NCBI GenBank assembly: GCA_964531715.1 | Contig: CAZHEE010000004.1 | Coordinates: 1-64,000, forward strand | Direction: 5' to 3' | Origin: UBA1664 sp964531715 | Lineage (GTDB): Bacteria > Pseudomonadota > Alphaproteobacteria > Micavibrionales > UBA1664 | Length of the DNA stretch: 64,000 nt | Shown: positions 1 through 9,343 of the stretch, in pieces | Layout: each line of letters opens with the position of its first letter | Position numbering within the stretch: the stretch's first letter is position 1 | Made by a program: the position numbers and the translations under genes | Notes under the pieces: generated by a model | Told to the model about the DNA's origin: nothing | The model's input: the letters and a program-made list of their open reading frames with translations, nothing else | The model's database searches: none

Positions 1-72
1 GAGGGAGCCCCCTGCCTTCGCAGAGGGCAGGCTATGCGACCGCGGCAATCTATACGATGTCTAAGATTGTAT

Positions 73-107
73 GGATTGCTTCGTCACTCCGTTCCTCGCA
101 ATGACAG
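73..107. repeat. Dispersed palindromic repeat copy
   Basis: The short segment starts ggattgcttcg and ends cctcgcaatgac, so its ends form an inverted repeat (attgc/gcaat). It resembles the small interspersed repeats found between genes in many proteobacteria. A related hairpin with the same attgc...gcaat ends lies at 62450-62473. The preceding 70 bases hold further short inverted arms but no coding signal that I can support. Confidence 0.5.
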
Positions 108-150
108 AATATTTTGTGTGAGTTTTTTAGAAATTACTATATTAATATAA

Positions 151-181
151 ACAAAAGCCCTGAAAATATCAGGGCTTTTGT
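151..181 (-). terminator. Intrinsic terminator downstream of gcrA
   Basis: Perfect 13-bp stem (acaaaagccctga paired with tcagggcttttgt) around a 5-nt loop, 24 nt past the gcrA stop. The outer stem gives a T-rich 3' flank on either strand, so it may stop transcription in both directions. Confidence 0.85.
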
Positions 182-205
182 ATTTTCAGATAATTGAAAT
201 TCTAT

Positions 206-673
206 CTAAACATTTACGGCTTCATCAAGCTCGGCGAGGGCATCACCTTCTTTGTTTGTGTCAAAGTCAGCATTCTCATTAATTGAGAATTTCCGTGCGT
301 TCGTCTGATAGGCAAGCTGCGCATGCTCCGCGCAATAGGGCAAACCGGGCAGTGATTCACATCCGCAAAAATGAAAATTCGCCTTTTTGGGGTCACCGTA
401 AGGGTACCGGCATGTTTTTTCCGTAAGCTCAAGCAAACTGATACCGCCATTTTTTGCGGGAATGTCATTCACCTCTGGCGGTAGCGGCTTATCCACTTTC
501 TTTTGCACAGGTGTAATGCGCCCGGACAGCCCTAAACGGTGAGCCTTCCCGATGATGGCATTACGGGTGAGACCATCGCCCAGCTCTTTGGCGATTTCTG
601 CGGCGGTCTTGCCTAAACCCCATAATTTTTCAAGTTTTGCGACTCGCTCATCGCTCCATGTGGTTTTACCCAT
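206..673 (-). CDS. gcrA: GcrA cell cycle regulator
   Basis: The 155-residue protein matches the alphaproteobacterial GcrA family in length and layout. The N-terminal helix-turn-helix opens TTWSDERVAKLEKLW and continues through a TRNAIIGKAHRLGL segment, the part that contacts DNA. A linker follows, then the conserved C-terminal half with cysteines in TCRYPYGDP and FCGCESLPGLPYC, the family's sigma70-interacting region. In Caulobacter, GcrA acts with sigma70 at promoters carrying CcrM-methylated GANTC sites and drives cell-cycle genes; that role is inferred here from family membership. The gene is monocistronic by appearance: 153 bp separate it from era and a strong terminator follows. An AAGGA-type ribosome binding site precedes the ATG. 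Confidence 0.95.
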   Translation of the reverse strand: MGKTTWSDERVAKLEKLWGLGKTAAEIAKELGDGLTRNAIIGKAHRLGLSGRITPVQKKVDKPLPPEVNDIPAKNGGISLLELTEKTCRYPYGDPKKANFHFCGCESLPGLPYCAEHAQLAYQTNARKFSINENADFDTNKEGDALAELDEAVNV

Positions 674-708
674 AGCTTATCTTTCCTTCCCCAAGAAATA
701 GTGGAATT

Positions 709-768
709 GAATCAAACAGTTATTTGTATTTTTCTTTGTCTGAAACTAACCTATCAACTTTCCGAATC
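709..768. promoter_or_regulatory. Two GANTC sites upstream of gcrA
   Basis: GAATC occurs at 709-713 and 764-768 in the gcrA-era gap. GANTC is the CcrM methylation target and a mark of GcrA-controlled promoters in Alphaproteobacteria. This makes methylation-sensitive control of gcrA possible, but no -35/-10 pair was convincing here. Confidence 0.4.
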
Positions 769-826
769 GCGGGGAACACGAAATGCACAAAAAAGCCATA
801 TTATCCACAAATGATAATTTTTTACT

Positions 827-1735
827 TTACACAGGGTCAGTGGTGAGATTTAAAGCCTCATCTTTATCCATCCAATTCGGGCGATGTTGGATAAACAGCT
901 TCAAATGTACGGGACAACCATGGAGGCGGGAAAGCTCTGCCCGCGCTTCACTGCCGATGGCTTTGAGCGTCTGTCCCTGTTTACCGAGAATTATCGGTTT
1001 ATGTTTTTTATTCTCAATAATGATAATTTGGGATAGCGCAATGCCTTTACCATCATTGCTTTCGCCATATTCTTCTGTCTCAACCGCGATGTGATAGGGG
1101 AGTTCTTTATGTAGCCTGGCATAAACTTGTTCCCGCGTGATTTCGGCAGCCAGCAGTCGATCAGGCAGGGTTGTAAGTGTATCCCCTTCATAAGCCCATT
1201 CGCCAAGCGGCATCATGGCGGCAAGGCTACCCTTAATATCCTTAACACCGTCACCGCTTAAGGCCGAAACCATGAAAGTTTTTGCAAAAGGGCAAGCCTC
1301 GTTCATCGTGGCGGCAATGACGGGCAGGTTTTTGCGCGGTGCCTGATCAACCTTATTCAAAACAAGAATGCGCGCGTCTTCTCTTGTCTCTTTGAGGAGG
1401 ACATCCAGATAATCCTGATGCTTTTTCAATGAAAATGGTTTTGATGCATCAATCAGATAGAGACAGGCATCAACATCCTCAAGTGAATCCCATGCCGCGG
1501 CAATCATCGCACGGTCAAATTTTCGCCGTGGTTGAAAAAACCCGGGTGTATCAATCAGCATCATCTGGCTTTGCTCATGTATGGCGATACCGCGCACCTG
1601 AAACCGCGTTGTTTGAACCTTGTGCGAGGTAATGGCGACCTTCTCACCGACAAGGGCATTGGTTAATGTTGATTTCCCTGCATTTGTTGCCCCGATAAGG
1701 GCGACAGCACCAAATCTTTTTTCTGTTTTTGTCAT
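827..1735 (-). CDS. era: GTPase Era
   Basis: 302 residues, the usual Era length. The GTPase domain has the G1 loop GATNAGKS (15-22), the QTTR switch (about 41-44), G3 DTPG (62-65) and G4 NKVD (127-130). A C-terminal KH domain carries GKQGQTLKAIG. Era binds the 3' end of 16S rRNA and assists 30S maturation at the membrane-cytosol interface. Its start overlaps the rnc stop by 4 bp (ATGA), which implies translational coupling, and the rnc-era pairing is conserved widely. It is the last gene of the DUF2062-acpS-lepB-rnc-era run. Confidence 0.97.
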   Translation of the reverse strand: MTKTEKRFGAVALIGATNAGKSTLTNALVGEKVAITSHKVQTTRFQVRGIAIHEQSQMMLIDTPGFFQPRRKFDRAMIAAAWDSLEDVDACLYLIDASKPFSLKKHQDYLDVLLKETREDARILVLNKVDQAPRKNLPVIAATMNEACPFAKTFMVSALSGDGVKDIKGSLAAMMPLGEWAYEGDTLTTLPDRLLAAEITREQVYARLHKELPYHIAVETEEYGESNDGKGIALSQIIIIENKKHKPIILGKQGQTLKAIGSEARAELSRLHGCPVHLKLFIQHRPNWMDKDEALNLTTDPV

Positions 1736-2409
1736 AAGATGAGTGCTTCCAACATTTTTTCTGCGGCAAGTTTTTCAGCGCGTTTTTTTGATGTGCTTGC
1801 GCCTTGTTGAGGTGTGTAACCTTCAATACTGACCTCAATAATAAATTCGGGGGCATGGTCAGGGCCGCTTTGACCGATAACGCGATATTCAGGCAGTCCG
1901 AGATTGTGAGCTTGTGACCATTCCTGCAAGGTTGTTTTCGGGTCACGTGGCGGTTCCGCCATATTATGTATCCGCTCACCCAGGCTGTTTTTTAAAAAAA
2001 CTTTTGCCGCATCATAGCCTCCATCGAGGTAAATTGCGGCCGTCATTGCCTCCATAATATCGGCGAGGATATTATCATTGTCACAGCCACCTGCCTGCCG
2101 CTCATTATCCGATAACTGAACAAAATTATTCAGCCCCGTTGTTCGCGCCATATCCGCCAAAGTTTCCGTTCTGACCAGTGCGGTATAACGCTTGGCCAAT
2201 GCGCCTTCTTTCTCATCGGCAAATTCATGAAATAATAAATCCGCGACTATCAGATTGACGACGCGATCACCAAGAAATTCCAAACGCTCATAATCTTTTC
2301 CTGCCATCGCATGATGGACGGAGGCATGAGTCAGCGCGCGCTCAATATATTGGGTTGAGCGAAAATGATAGTCGATTTTATCCTGTAAATCTTTAAATTT
2401 GACTGCCAT
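1732..2409 (-). CDS. rnc: Ribonuclease III
   Basis: 225 residues. The N-terminal RNase III domain contains the signature ERLEFLGDRVVNL and the second acidic cluster DIMEAMTAAIYLDGG, which supply the metal-binding Asp/Glu residues. A C-terminal double-stranded RNA-binding domain follows (DPKTTLQEWSQ to KKRAEKLAAEKML). The enzyme cleaves double-stranded RNA in rRNA precursors and some mRNAs. Its ATG shares one base with the lepB TAA, and its stop overlaps the era start, so lepB-rnc-era should be co-translated from one message. Confidence 0.97.
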   Translation of the reverse strand: MAVKFKDLQDKIDYHFRSTQYIERALTHASVHHAMAGKDYERLEFLGDRVVNLIVADLLFHEFADEKEGALAKRYTALVRTETLADMARTTGLNNFVQLSDNERQAGGCDNDNILADIMEAMTAAIYLDGGYDAAKVFLKNSLGERIHNMAEPPRDPKTTLQEWSQAHNLGLPEYRVIGQSGPDHAPEFIIEVSIEGYTPQQGASTSKKRAEKLAAEKMLEALIL

Positions 2410-3134
2410 TACTCAATCACTTGGAGTAAACGGTCATAGCGAACCGTCCAAGGCCACTTCCAGAATTCAAACAGGCGGGCATAACCGTTGGTTGAGAAGA
2501 ATATAAATGACGCCTCACCCACAATATTTTCATAAGGTATAAATCCGACCTTACTGCGGCTATCTTCCGAATTATCACGGTTATCGCCCATGACAAAAAA
2601 TTGCCCTTCGGGAACGGTAAAGCGTGGCGTGTTATCATGCCTTCCCCGATCAGTATTTTCCCAAATGAAAAACTCAACCCCGTTTGGCAAAGTCTGCAGA
2701 TATTGCGTCGCAAAACCGCCTGTGTCTATTTGAATTGTATCGACTTCCTCACGCGGAATCAGTTGATTATTAATGTAAAGCCGCCCGTTGCGCACCTGAA
2801 CCGTGTCGCCAGGCAAACCAATCACACGCTTGATATAATTATCCCTAGGATTACTGGGAAGTTTAAAGACAATCACATCACCGCGTTCCGGCTCTGAGCC
2901 GAAAATGCGATCCTCTATCGGTGCAAGCCCGAAAGGAAAGCTATAGCGTGAATAACCATATTCAAATTTTGAAACAAACAGATAATCCCCAATCAATAAG
3001 TTCGGTTTCATTGACCCTGAGGGGATGTTAAATGGTTCATAAAAGACAGAACGGATAATAATCGCAATCAAGCCTGCCAAAACGATTGTTTTGACCAGTT
3101 CCATCCAGCTGTTTTCTACATTACTTTTCCCCAT
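2409..3134 (-). CDS. lepB: Signal peptidase I
   Basis: 241 residues, typical of the short alphaproteobacterial LepB. A single N-terminal membrane segment (about 14-30) precedes box B, SGSMKPNLLIGD, with the nucleophile Ser41. The general-base Lys102 sits in NYIKRVIGLPGD, and box E is GDNRDNSEDSR. It removes signal peptides from Sec- and Tat-exported proteins on the periplasmic face of the inner membrane. Clients in this window should include the periplasmic pilus proteins, the fimbrial subunits and the usher. Confidence 0.97.
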   Translation of the reverse strand: MGKSNVENSWMELVKTIVLAGLIAIIIRSVFYEPFNIPSGSMKPNLLIGDYLFVSKFEYGYSRYSFPFGLAPIEDRIFGSEPERGDVIVFKLPSNPRDNYIKRVIGLPGDTVQVRNGRLYINNQLIPREEVDTIQIDTGGFATQYLQTLPNGVEFFIWENTDRGRHDNTPRFTVPEGQFFVMGDNRDNSEDSRSKVGFIPYENIVGEASFIFFSTNGYARLFEFWKWPWTVRYDRLLQVIE

Positions 3135-3170
3135 TACTTCTTTAACCTTTAATTTATAAGTAAGCTATAC

Positions 3171-3590
3171 TTACGCCATTGATGGCACACCCTCAAGCAA
3201 AATAGTCGCCTTGGCCAGCCCCGCCTCATCCGACAATGTAATATGAATACGTGTTTCAGTGACATTTTCATGGGCCGCAAGAGTGGCGAGCCTATCGGCC
3301 ACACCGCCTGCGACACGCATAATCGGGCGGCCAAGTGCGTCATTATCCGTTTCCATATCATGCCAAGACAACCCCTCACGCATGCCTGTCCCGATGGCTT
3401 TCAGGCAGGCCTCCTTCGCGGCAAATCGTTTGGCATAATACGCAATTTGACGATCTTCACGGTCATGCCGCGCCGCATTCTCAATCTCGGCAGGGGTGAA
3501 GCATTTTGTAATGAACCGCTCATTTTTTTCAGTGATAAGCCGTTCAATGCGCGCAATCTCAACCAAATCTTCACCAAGGCCGATAATCAT
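3171..3590 (-). CDS. acpS: Holo-[acyl-carrier-protein] synthase
   Basis: 139 residues with both AcpS signatures: GLGEDLVEIARIE at the N-terminus (metal-binding Asp) and RFAAKEACLKAIGTG in the middle. It transfers the 4'-phosphopantetheine arm of CoA to apo-ACP, which activates fatty acid synthesis. The start overlaps the upstream DUF2062 stop by 4 bp, and 36 bp separate it from lepB. The acpS-lepB-rnc-era order is common in Alphaproteobacteria. Confidence 0.95.
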   Translation of the reverse strand: MIIGLGEDLVEIARIERLITEKNERFITKCFTPAEIENAARHDREDRQIAYYAKRFAAKEACLKAIGTGMREGLSWHDMETDNDALGRPIMRVAGGVADRLATLAAHENVTETRIHITLSDEAGLAKATILLEGVPSMA

Positions 3591-4210
3591 TTTGATACTT
3601 TCTTTTGCTGGGTCAAACCTGATTTCTTATTAAACAGGGCTTTTTGACGTTTTTTCATGCGATGCTTCCGCGCACGTTGCGCGCTTCTCACAATATAATA
3701 ATAAAGAATGAAGTAAAAAGGGAAGCTGATGATCGCAAGCAAGCTGCCGCCTATGGCTGTTGGCACAAAGATATCGGTAAAATTCTCCCAAATAAAGCCA
3801 AGAATATTTGTCCCTTTTTCTTCCATCATATCGGGTGTGATATTAACCGCACTCTCTTCTTTTAGCCCAAGAATATCAAGAATATGCGTTCCTGTATAAT
3901 GACTGGAATAAAGCAGGAATGGAAACGTCCATGGATTACCGACAAAAGTCCCGACAGTTGCGGCAATGATATTCATGCGCAGCCCCAGAAGCCACGCCAG
4001 ACCCATCGCAACGAAGATATGTATCCCAAAAAACGGCGTGAAAGACATAGCGGAGCCGCCGGCCATATTTACCGCGATGGACTGCGCCGAGGATGATAAT
4101 CTGATCACACGATGGCGATAATAAATGATCAATCGCCACCACCCCATGTTAGGCCAAAAAGCCTGCCGCAAATTTTGTTTAAAATTCAGGGGTGACCGCC
4201 TACGAAACAT
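3587..4210 (-). CDS. DUF2062 membrane protein
   Basis: 207 residues. The family hallmark runs through SSAQSIAVNMAGGSAMSFTP, a short amphipathic and glycine-rich stretch before the first membrane helix; GTFVGNPWTFPFLLY follows before the second. A third hydrophobic segment (about 150-175) ends in a basic cytoplasmic tail. DUF2062 proteins are inner-membrane proteins of unknown biochemical role. It is the first gene of the housekeeping run and overlaps acpS by 4 bp. Its promoter must lie in the 157-bp gap shared with the pilus operon. Confidence 0.85.
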   Translation of the reverse strand: MFRRRSPLNFKQNLRQAFWPNMGWWRLIIYYRHRVIRLSSSAQSIAVNMAGGSAMSFTPFFGIHIFVAMGLAWLLGLRMNIIAATVGTFVGNPWTFPFLLYSSHYTGTHILDILGLKEESAVNITPDMMEEKGTNILGFIWENFTDIFVPTAIGGSLLAIISFPFYFILYYYIVRSAQRARKHRMKKRQKALFNKKSGLTQQKKVSK

Positions 4211-4367
4211 ATCTCATGTTATAGATATTTTGGAATAAAGAGTACAGCAAGTATTGAGTAAAAGTATTTCAAATAAAATATGGAAGCTATTGAGAGCTAG
4301 CACTTGTATTTATATACGACTGAACTTATTGTTAAGGACGAAATTATCAACAAAATTAAATTTAAAA

Positions 4368-5570
4368 ATGAAAAAAAACATCTTCCTTACAATTCTTCTG
4401 CTTAGTATTTCAGGCTTTAACCATGCGAATGCAGGTTTTGAGTTTACAGCGCCAATTTCAACATCAAATCAGAATGTTGAATCATCGAGCGGACTGTATA
4501 ATCAAGATTCTGTCTTGTTGCCTGAAATTGTTAAAGAGCCCCTGCCTCAGATAAACATGTCACCTATTCAAGGCAATCAACCCCTTTTTCAAAACGATCC
4601 TGTGCAAACTATAACGCCACGTGAGCAAGCCCCTCAAAATACCTTCACAGGAATCATGAGTGTGGCACCTAAAAGCAATGTAAATCGTACAGTTGAGCCA
4701 TCTATTCCTCAATTTACTGAAATACAAGAACTGCCTTCTGTTCTGCCTTCATCTCCGGTCGCTTCTCAATCGCAATTTAACAGAGAGAATGTCCAGAGCA
4801 CATCCTACGATATGGTTGTCGGTTTTGGGGAAAATCTGCCTTTCATCACCGCTTTAAGGCAAATCATTCCTTCTGATTATACTTTTATTTTAGGCAGGGG
4901 GGTGAATGCCTCTCAACTGGTTTCATGGTCCGGCGGTGCCGAATGGCCTGAAATCTTAGGGAAAATTGCACAAAATATCGGGTTAACGATTACCCTTCAA
5001 AATAATCGTGTATTGATTGAGCAATCACAACAAACTTTTACAAACTCAAATTTGTTTTCAATCGATGAGCCGAGCTTTGATGTTGCCGAAACAATGAATA
5101 GAAGGGTAAAACCTGACCAAGCGACCCTTATGGGCGTTAGCAAATCAGATATTTTTGAAGTTAGCTTAAATCAATCACAATCCAAAAATATTCAGCCAGC
5201 GCAAGTAAGTATGCCGACATCGCTTGTTACCCCAGCCATTGAAGAACCGTCAATTTCAGACTCGCTACCATTTCGGGATTATAGTGCAGATTTCCTCAGT
5301 GACAGCCAGCCACAATGGATCGCAACACGTGGATCATCATTAAAAACCGTTTTGCAATCCTGGTCTGACCTAGAGAATGTTCAGCTTTATTGGGATTCTG
5401 GCTATGATTACAATCTGATTAGTGATGTGCAAATTGAAGGGGAATTTAATATAGCTGTGGAAAAATTATTGGAAGGGTTTTCCAGAGCGCAGCCTCAGCC
5501 GATTGGGCGTTTTCATCCTAACCTTCCAAATGGCCCTGCGGTTCTTGTGATCGAGAATAATAGGGCATAG
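4368..5570 (+). CDS. PilL/TcpQ-like type IVb pilus protein
   Basis: A 400-residue exported protein from the ATG chosen here. An in-frame TTG at 4254 would add 38 residues in front of the signal peptide, so it is unlikely. The signal peptide MKKNIFLTILLLSISGF ends near ANAG. A Pro/Gln-rich low-complexity stretch follows. Next comes an STN-like module (about 145-220) and a C-terminal TcpQ-type module (about 318-400) with WIATRGSSLKTVLQSW and LYWDSGYDYNL. In R64-type and toxin-coregulated pili such proteins are periplasmic partners of the secretin. It leads the operon, and no strong ribosome binding site is visible. Confidence 0.75.
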   Translation: MKKNIFLTILLLSISGFNHANAGFEFTAPISTSNQNVESSSGLYNQDSVLLPEIVKEPLPQINMSPIQGNQPLFQNDPVQTITPREQAPQNTFTGIMSVAPKSNVNRTVEPSIPQFTEIQELPSVLPSSPVASQSQFNRENVQSTSYDMVVGFGENLPFITALRQIIPSDYTFILGRGVNASQLVSWSGGAEWPEILGKIAQNIGLTITLQNNRVLIEQSQQTFTNSNLFSIDEPSFDVAETMNRRVKPDQATLMGVSKSDIFEVSLNQSQSKNIQPAQVSMPTSLVTPAIEEPSISDSLPFRDYSADFLSDSQPQWIATRGSSLKTVLQSWSDLENVQLYWDSGYDYNLISDVQIEGEFNIAVEKLLEGFSRAQPQPIGRFHPNLPNGPAVLVIENNRA

Positions 5571-5653
5571 TTTTTTATTGTAAATGCTTGCTTGATTGTC
5601 ATTTGAGGTTCACATACACTTTTCACAGTATTGTATGGAGAATTGTCAGGCAT

Positions 5654-7210
5654 ATGTTTAAAGAGTTTAGCAATATAAAGTCATTCAGATTTATTTATAG
5701 TTTTCTGTTAATCTCGTGTTTGACTGCGGTCACGGCATGCTATCAAACGACTGCAATTAATGAAGGGGTGAGGCAAGCCGAGGTTGAGGCCGATGCAGCC
5801 CTTCAAACTCTGGCTTCAAATACACCTATTGCCACTTTCCAGGTTGATAATCGACCATGGTATGGCATTCAATCTGAAGCCCTTAATAATTATCAAAATT
5901 TGCCGTCTACATATATGGCTTCGGATGCTATTACACTGACATTTGCAGGCCCTGTTTCTTTAAGAGAGGCGGCCAACATGATAAGTGCCGCCTCGGGTAT
6001 TCCGATCACAATCGAATTCAGTGTTTATAATCTTAATGCAGACCCTAATGATGTTTCATTCTTACCATCAAACGGTCGTGAAGTGACAGGTGGCAGAGTT
6101 ATATGGACAGGATCATTAGATCAAATTCTAAACCAGATTAAAGATATTTACGGCATAGAATGGGTCTATGAAAATCAAAAAATCCGTATCACGTCTGAGA
6201 CAACCAAGACATTTATGTTGAATGCTCTTGCCAATGATTTAACGCTGACCGGCTCGGCAACATCGGCAGGCAGTGGTGCTGCCTCTGCAAGTCTGCCGAG
6301 TTTTTCCGTTGATGGTACAACCAATCTTGAAATTTGGGGTGAGATTACACAGGCCGTTGAAAGCATAATCGGTGATAATGGTCAGGCGGCATTTTCCCCT
6401 TCTACCGGGGCTATAACTGTTACATCCCGCCCGGATGTTTTAAGACGCGTTGAAAATTATTTGCGATATCAAAATGAGATGCGGCTTCGTCGAATTGCGG
6501 TATCCGTTAAAGTCCTGTCTGTTTTGACGGCAGACACGAGTTCTTATGAATTTGATGTCAGCGGCGCAATACAAAATGCAATTGGCGATTATTCAATAGG
6601 GTCTGATGGGAATAGTGATGGTTTGAGTCTGAGTATTATTCAAGATTCAAATGTCGGTAACAACTTATCGGCTGTTTTAGAGGCATCAGAAGGTATTGAA
6701 CGTGTGAATGTGGTGCATTCCGGTTCTCTTGTTACCTTGTCAGATCAGCCGGCGCCATTACAAGTCGGGCGTCAAATAGCCTTTTTGGAGCGTGTTTCAG
6801 CATCGGGAGATGACTCGGGATCCGTTTCTCTTGAGCCAGGGGTTATTGATGTCGGTTTATTTATGACTGTATTGCCGCGCATAGTTGAGGATGAAAAAAT
6901 TCTTATGCGTTTAAGCATCGCTATAACGAGTGCAGACCCCAATTTCCGAACTTTTGGTTCGGGGGATGTGCAAATTGAATTGCCTGAAATTGACACGACA
7001 GGCTTTCTTCAAAATGCAGTCGTCAGCAATAACGAAACAATGGTTATTGCTGGCTTTGAAAAGCGACAGAATGATTTGAGCACGACCACTAACCCTATTA
7101 GTGCATTACTGGGTAGTTCCAATAATACAACCAGAAGTAGGGAACTTTTGGTTCTCGTTATACACTCACGAATTTTGCCGCAAATGCCAATTACGCTAGT
7201 GGGACAGTGA
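5654..7210 (+). CDS. pilN: Type IVb pilus secretin, R64 PilN family
   Basis: 518-residue lipoprotein from the ATG at 5654. The signal ends at a lipobox-like LTAVTAC, so the mature protein should be acylated at that Cys. An STN-like N-terminal domain (LTFAGPVSLREAANMISAAS) and N1-type ring domains precede the secretin barrel, which includes VTVTSRPDVLRRVENYL-type repeats and a C-terminal ETMVIAGFEKRQ segment. Secretins of this family form the outer-membrane ring through which the pilus leaves. It lies 83 bp after the PilL-like gene and abuts pilO2. I chose this start because it gives a compact lipoprotein signal; an upstream TTG would extend it by 22 residues. Confidence 0.85.
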   Translation: MFKEFSNIKSFRFIYSFLLISCLTAVTACYQTTAINEGVRQAEVEADAALQTLASNTPIATFQVDNRPWYGIQSEALNNYQNLPSTYMASDAITLTFAGPVSLREAANMISAASGIPITIEFSVYNLNADPNDVSFLPSNGREVTGGRVIWTGSLDQILNQIKDIYGIEWVYENQKIRITSETTKTFMLNALANDLTLTGSATSAGSGAASASLPSFSVDGTTNLEIWGEITQAVESIIGDNGQAAFSPSTGAITVTSRPDVLRRVENYLRYQNEMRLRRIAVSVKVLSVLTADTSSYEFDVSGAIQNAIGDYSIGSDGNSDGLSLSIIQDSNVGNNLSAVLEASEGIERVNVVHSGSLVTLSDQPAPLQVGRQIAFLERVSASGDDSGSVSLEPGVIDVGLFMTVLPRIVEDEKILMRLSIAITSADPNFRTFGSGDVQIELPEIDTTGFLQNAVVSNNETMVIAGFEKRQNDLSTTTNPISALLGSSNNTTRSRELLVLVIHSRILPQMPITLVGQ

Positions 7211-7211
7211 T

Positions 7212-8672
7212 GTGACTGATGATGTTCCCAAAAAAATACCTCCGTTAAAGGCAGAAAGCTTTAGGTTAAATGATGATGAAACATCAGGTTTAGCCAAAAG
7301 TATAGATGATTTTTACTCGGAGGATCCTCTTCCGCAAACCGTTGAAAACGGGGTCTTAATTTATAAAGATAAGAAATATGCTGTAGGTTTGTTCTGGTTA
7401 TCCTATGGACAGCAGAGCATGTTTATATCAGAGAAAAGTAAGGCTCAGGAGCTTTCTGCTGACTACTATTGTACACGAAATATAGCCCAACAAATCGGAT
7501 TTGGTTATTTAAAAAGTGGTCATCGATGGGGTATGCCTTCTTTTGCGGCACTTGCCGCCGACGCACTTGTCGGGGAATGGCATGGTATTTTTGAAATTGA
7601 AAATCAATTTATTTATGTCGCAGTGCATTCTGATAATATAGCGCCGAGAGGCGACTTACTTTTTACAAGTGAGGGGGATGCATATGATCATTTTATGGCT
7701 GAAAGCGAAAAATTTAAATGGCCTAAAGCTTTCACGCCTGAAAGTTGGGATATAGCGAATAATGATGGTGAAATTGCAATTGATCAAATTCTGGATAATC
7801 AGAATTTATGCTTGCTCAAACCGGCGACTATAGATGGTTTTTTCCGCGGGAAGTCAAATAAGAACCTGTTTTTAGTATGGGGTCTAATATTATTATCGTT
7901 TTTATTCTTATTATTTATTTTCAGGCCTTTCATTGCTGAAATTATACCAGATCGTGCCATCCCACCCGAAGAACAAATAGACATCAACTTTCTGTTATCT
8001 CCACCCCCGCCTGAAGGATCGAGAGAAAGTATCAGCAGACCGACTATCAGCCGTAATTTCGCGCTTCCGAATATTAATTTTACATTAAAAAACTGTGTTG
8101 AGAGCTTTGATTCGCTCATGATGAGCCTTCCAGGCTGGAACCTGAATACTATGCGTTGCAATAATAATATCGTTGAAGCCATATGGCAGAATGATATCGG
8201 GACGCTATCACAACTCAAGGAATTTGTAAGCGAATTGCCGGAACAGATAAATACTATTTACGGCGCAAACGGACAATTTATCGCAAATATTGCAATTTCG
8301 GAAAACTCGGAACTCATTGAAAAACCACTTTTTCTAAATCGTGAAAATAGTTTGTTTTTACTTGAAAAAAACTTTGGCGGGAAAGGTATATTACAAGTTC
8401 AGGATGTTTCCGCCAATAACAGCAACATTACATCCGAGAATTTATCTGATGATAATATTGAAATTAACATTAACAACCTTCAATCCTTTAATATTAATTT
8501 CCTGACAGCATTATCGCCGTTGTCTCTTAAAGATAATTTAAAAATTCCTGGTTTAAAATTAAATATGATCGAATGGAATGTACGGCAGAACCAGTGGATA
8601 TATAACTTTAGCGTTTATTTATTGCCGAATAACATTAGCAACGACAGTTTATATGGGAGTCAGGATAAATGA
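7212..8672 (+). CDS. Type IVb pilus accessory protein PilO2
   Basis: 486 residues from a GTG start placed one base after the pilN stop. The N-terminal region (about 45-200) has the PilO2-type opening NGVLIYKDKKYAVGLFWL and is probably cytoplasmic. One membrane helix follows near residues 217-240 (LFLVWGLILLSFLFLLFIF), then a long periplasmic domain rich in Asn and Ser. R64 PilO-type proteins are inner-membrane assembly factors linking the platform to the periplasmic complex. The 3' end overlaps pilP by 4 bp. The gene is visibly AT-rich compared with the flanking housekeeping genes. Confidence 0.75.
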   Translation: MTDDVPKKIPPLKAESFRLNDDETSGLAKSIDDFYSEDPLPQTVENGVLIYKDKKYAVGLFWLSYGQQSMFISEKSKAQELSADYYCTRNIAQQIGFGYLKSGHRWGMPSFAALAADALVGEWHGIFEIENQFIYVAVHSDNIAPRGDLLFTSEGDAYDHFMAESEKFKWPKAFTPESWDIANNDGEIAIDQILDNQNLCLLKPATIDGFFRGKSNKNLFLVWGLILLSFLFLLFIFRPFIAEIIPDRAIPPEEQIDINFLLSPPPPEGSRESISRPTISRNFALPNINFTLKNCVESFDSLMMSLPGWNLNTMRCNNNIVEAIWQNDIGTLSQLKEFVSELPEQINTIYGANGQFIANIAISENSELIEKPLFLNRENSLFLLEKNFGGKGILQVQDVSANNSNITSENLSDDNIEININNLQSFNINFLTALSPLSLKDNLKIPGLKLNMIEWNVRQNQWIYNFSVYLLPNNISNDSLYGSQDK

Positions 8673-9343
8673 ACCATAACAGTTATAAATTACTTATATT
8701 TTTATTAGCAGTTAGTATTAGCATGCATTTTGTATCTTATGCCTCTGCTCAAGAACTACTTGATTTAGATGAAGATAGCTTAATGTCCTTTGAGGCATTG
8801 GAAGATAATTTTGATGTGTTGAACGCTGATAATGATCCTTGTCCGGCAGTAAGTGAGTCCCTTCGAAAGAGAAGCCCTGATAATTTACGATTAATTCAAG
8901 AAGATATTATGCGCTATGATTTGTGTGTTAGGCGGGCTCAACTTTTAGACAGATTAAATGATTTAACATCCGAAAATATGAATTTAATAGAAAGTTCAAT
9001 TGATGCCAAAATAGAAGAGGTTATTGAAACAACTGAATTAAATACAGATATGTTATTCCCGAATAATTCACAGACAAATATCTCTGAAACTTTACCTCAA
9101 TTATCTGTTCCGGAGTTACGCATAAATTCAAATGAGCAATTACAATGGGCGGTGGATCAAATATCAGGGCAAGCAGGAGATTTAGAAGCCAAGATAATAG
9201 ACCGAAGCGGGAATATTTTCTATGTTAAGAAAGGTGATACACTGCCCAACTCAGACAGTGTTGTTACGGACATCAAAAATGATGGTGTTTCCATAAAGGG
9301 TCAAGATGGGCAGGTCATATCATTGGCTTGGAAAATAGAATAA
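8669..9343 (+). CDS. pilP: Type IVb pilus biogenesis protein PilP
   Basis: 224 residues with an N-terminal signal (YKLLIFLLAVSISMHFVSYASA). The middle is acidic and likely coiled coil. A C-terminal small beta domain (about 165-224) reads KIIDRSGNIFYVKKGDTLP to GQVISLAWKIE; the same kind of domain occurs at the C-terminus of PilP/GspC proteins that dock onto the secretin. Start and stop overlap pilO2 (ATGA) and pilQ (TAATG). Assignment rests on the C-terminal pattern and on operon position, since the rest of the sequence is weakly conserved. Confidence 0.7.
   Translation: MNHNSYKLLIFLLAVSISMHFVSYASAQELLDLDEDSLMSFEALEDNFDVLNADNDPCPAVSESLRKRSPDNLRLIQEDIMRYDLCVRRAQLLDRLNDLTSENMNLIESSIDAKIEEVIETTELNTDMLFPNNSQTNISETLPQLSVPELRINSNEQLQWAVDQISGQAGDLEAKIIDRSGNIFYVKKGDTLPNSDSVVTDIKNDGVSIKGQDGQVISLAWKIE

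Noticed and set aside
4254..4367. TTG-initiated extension of the PilL-like gene
   Set aside because: It places 38 residues before a clean signal peptide.
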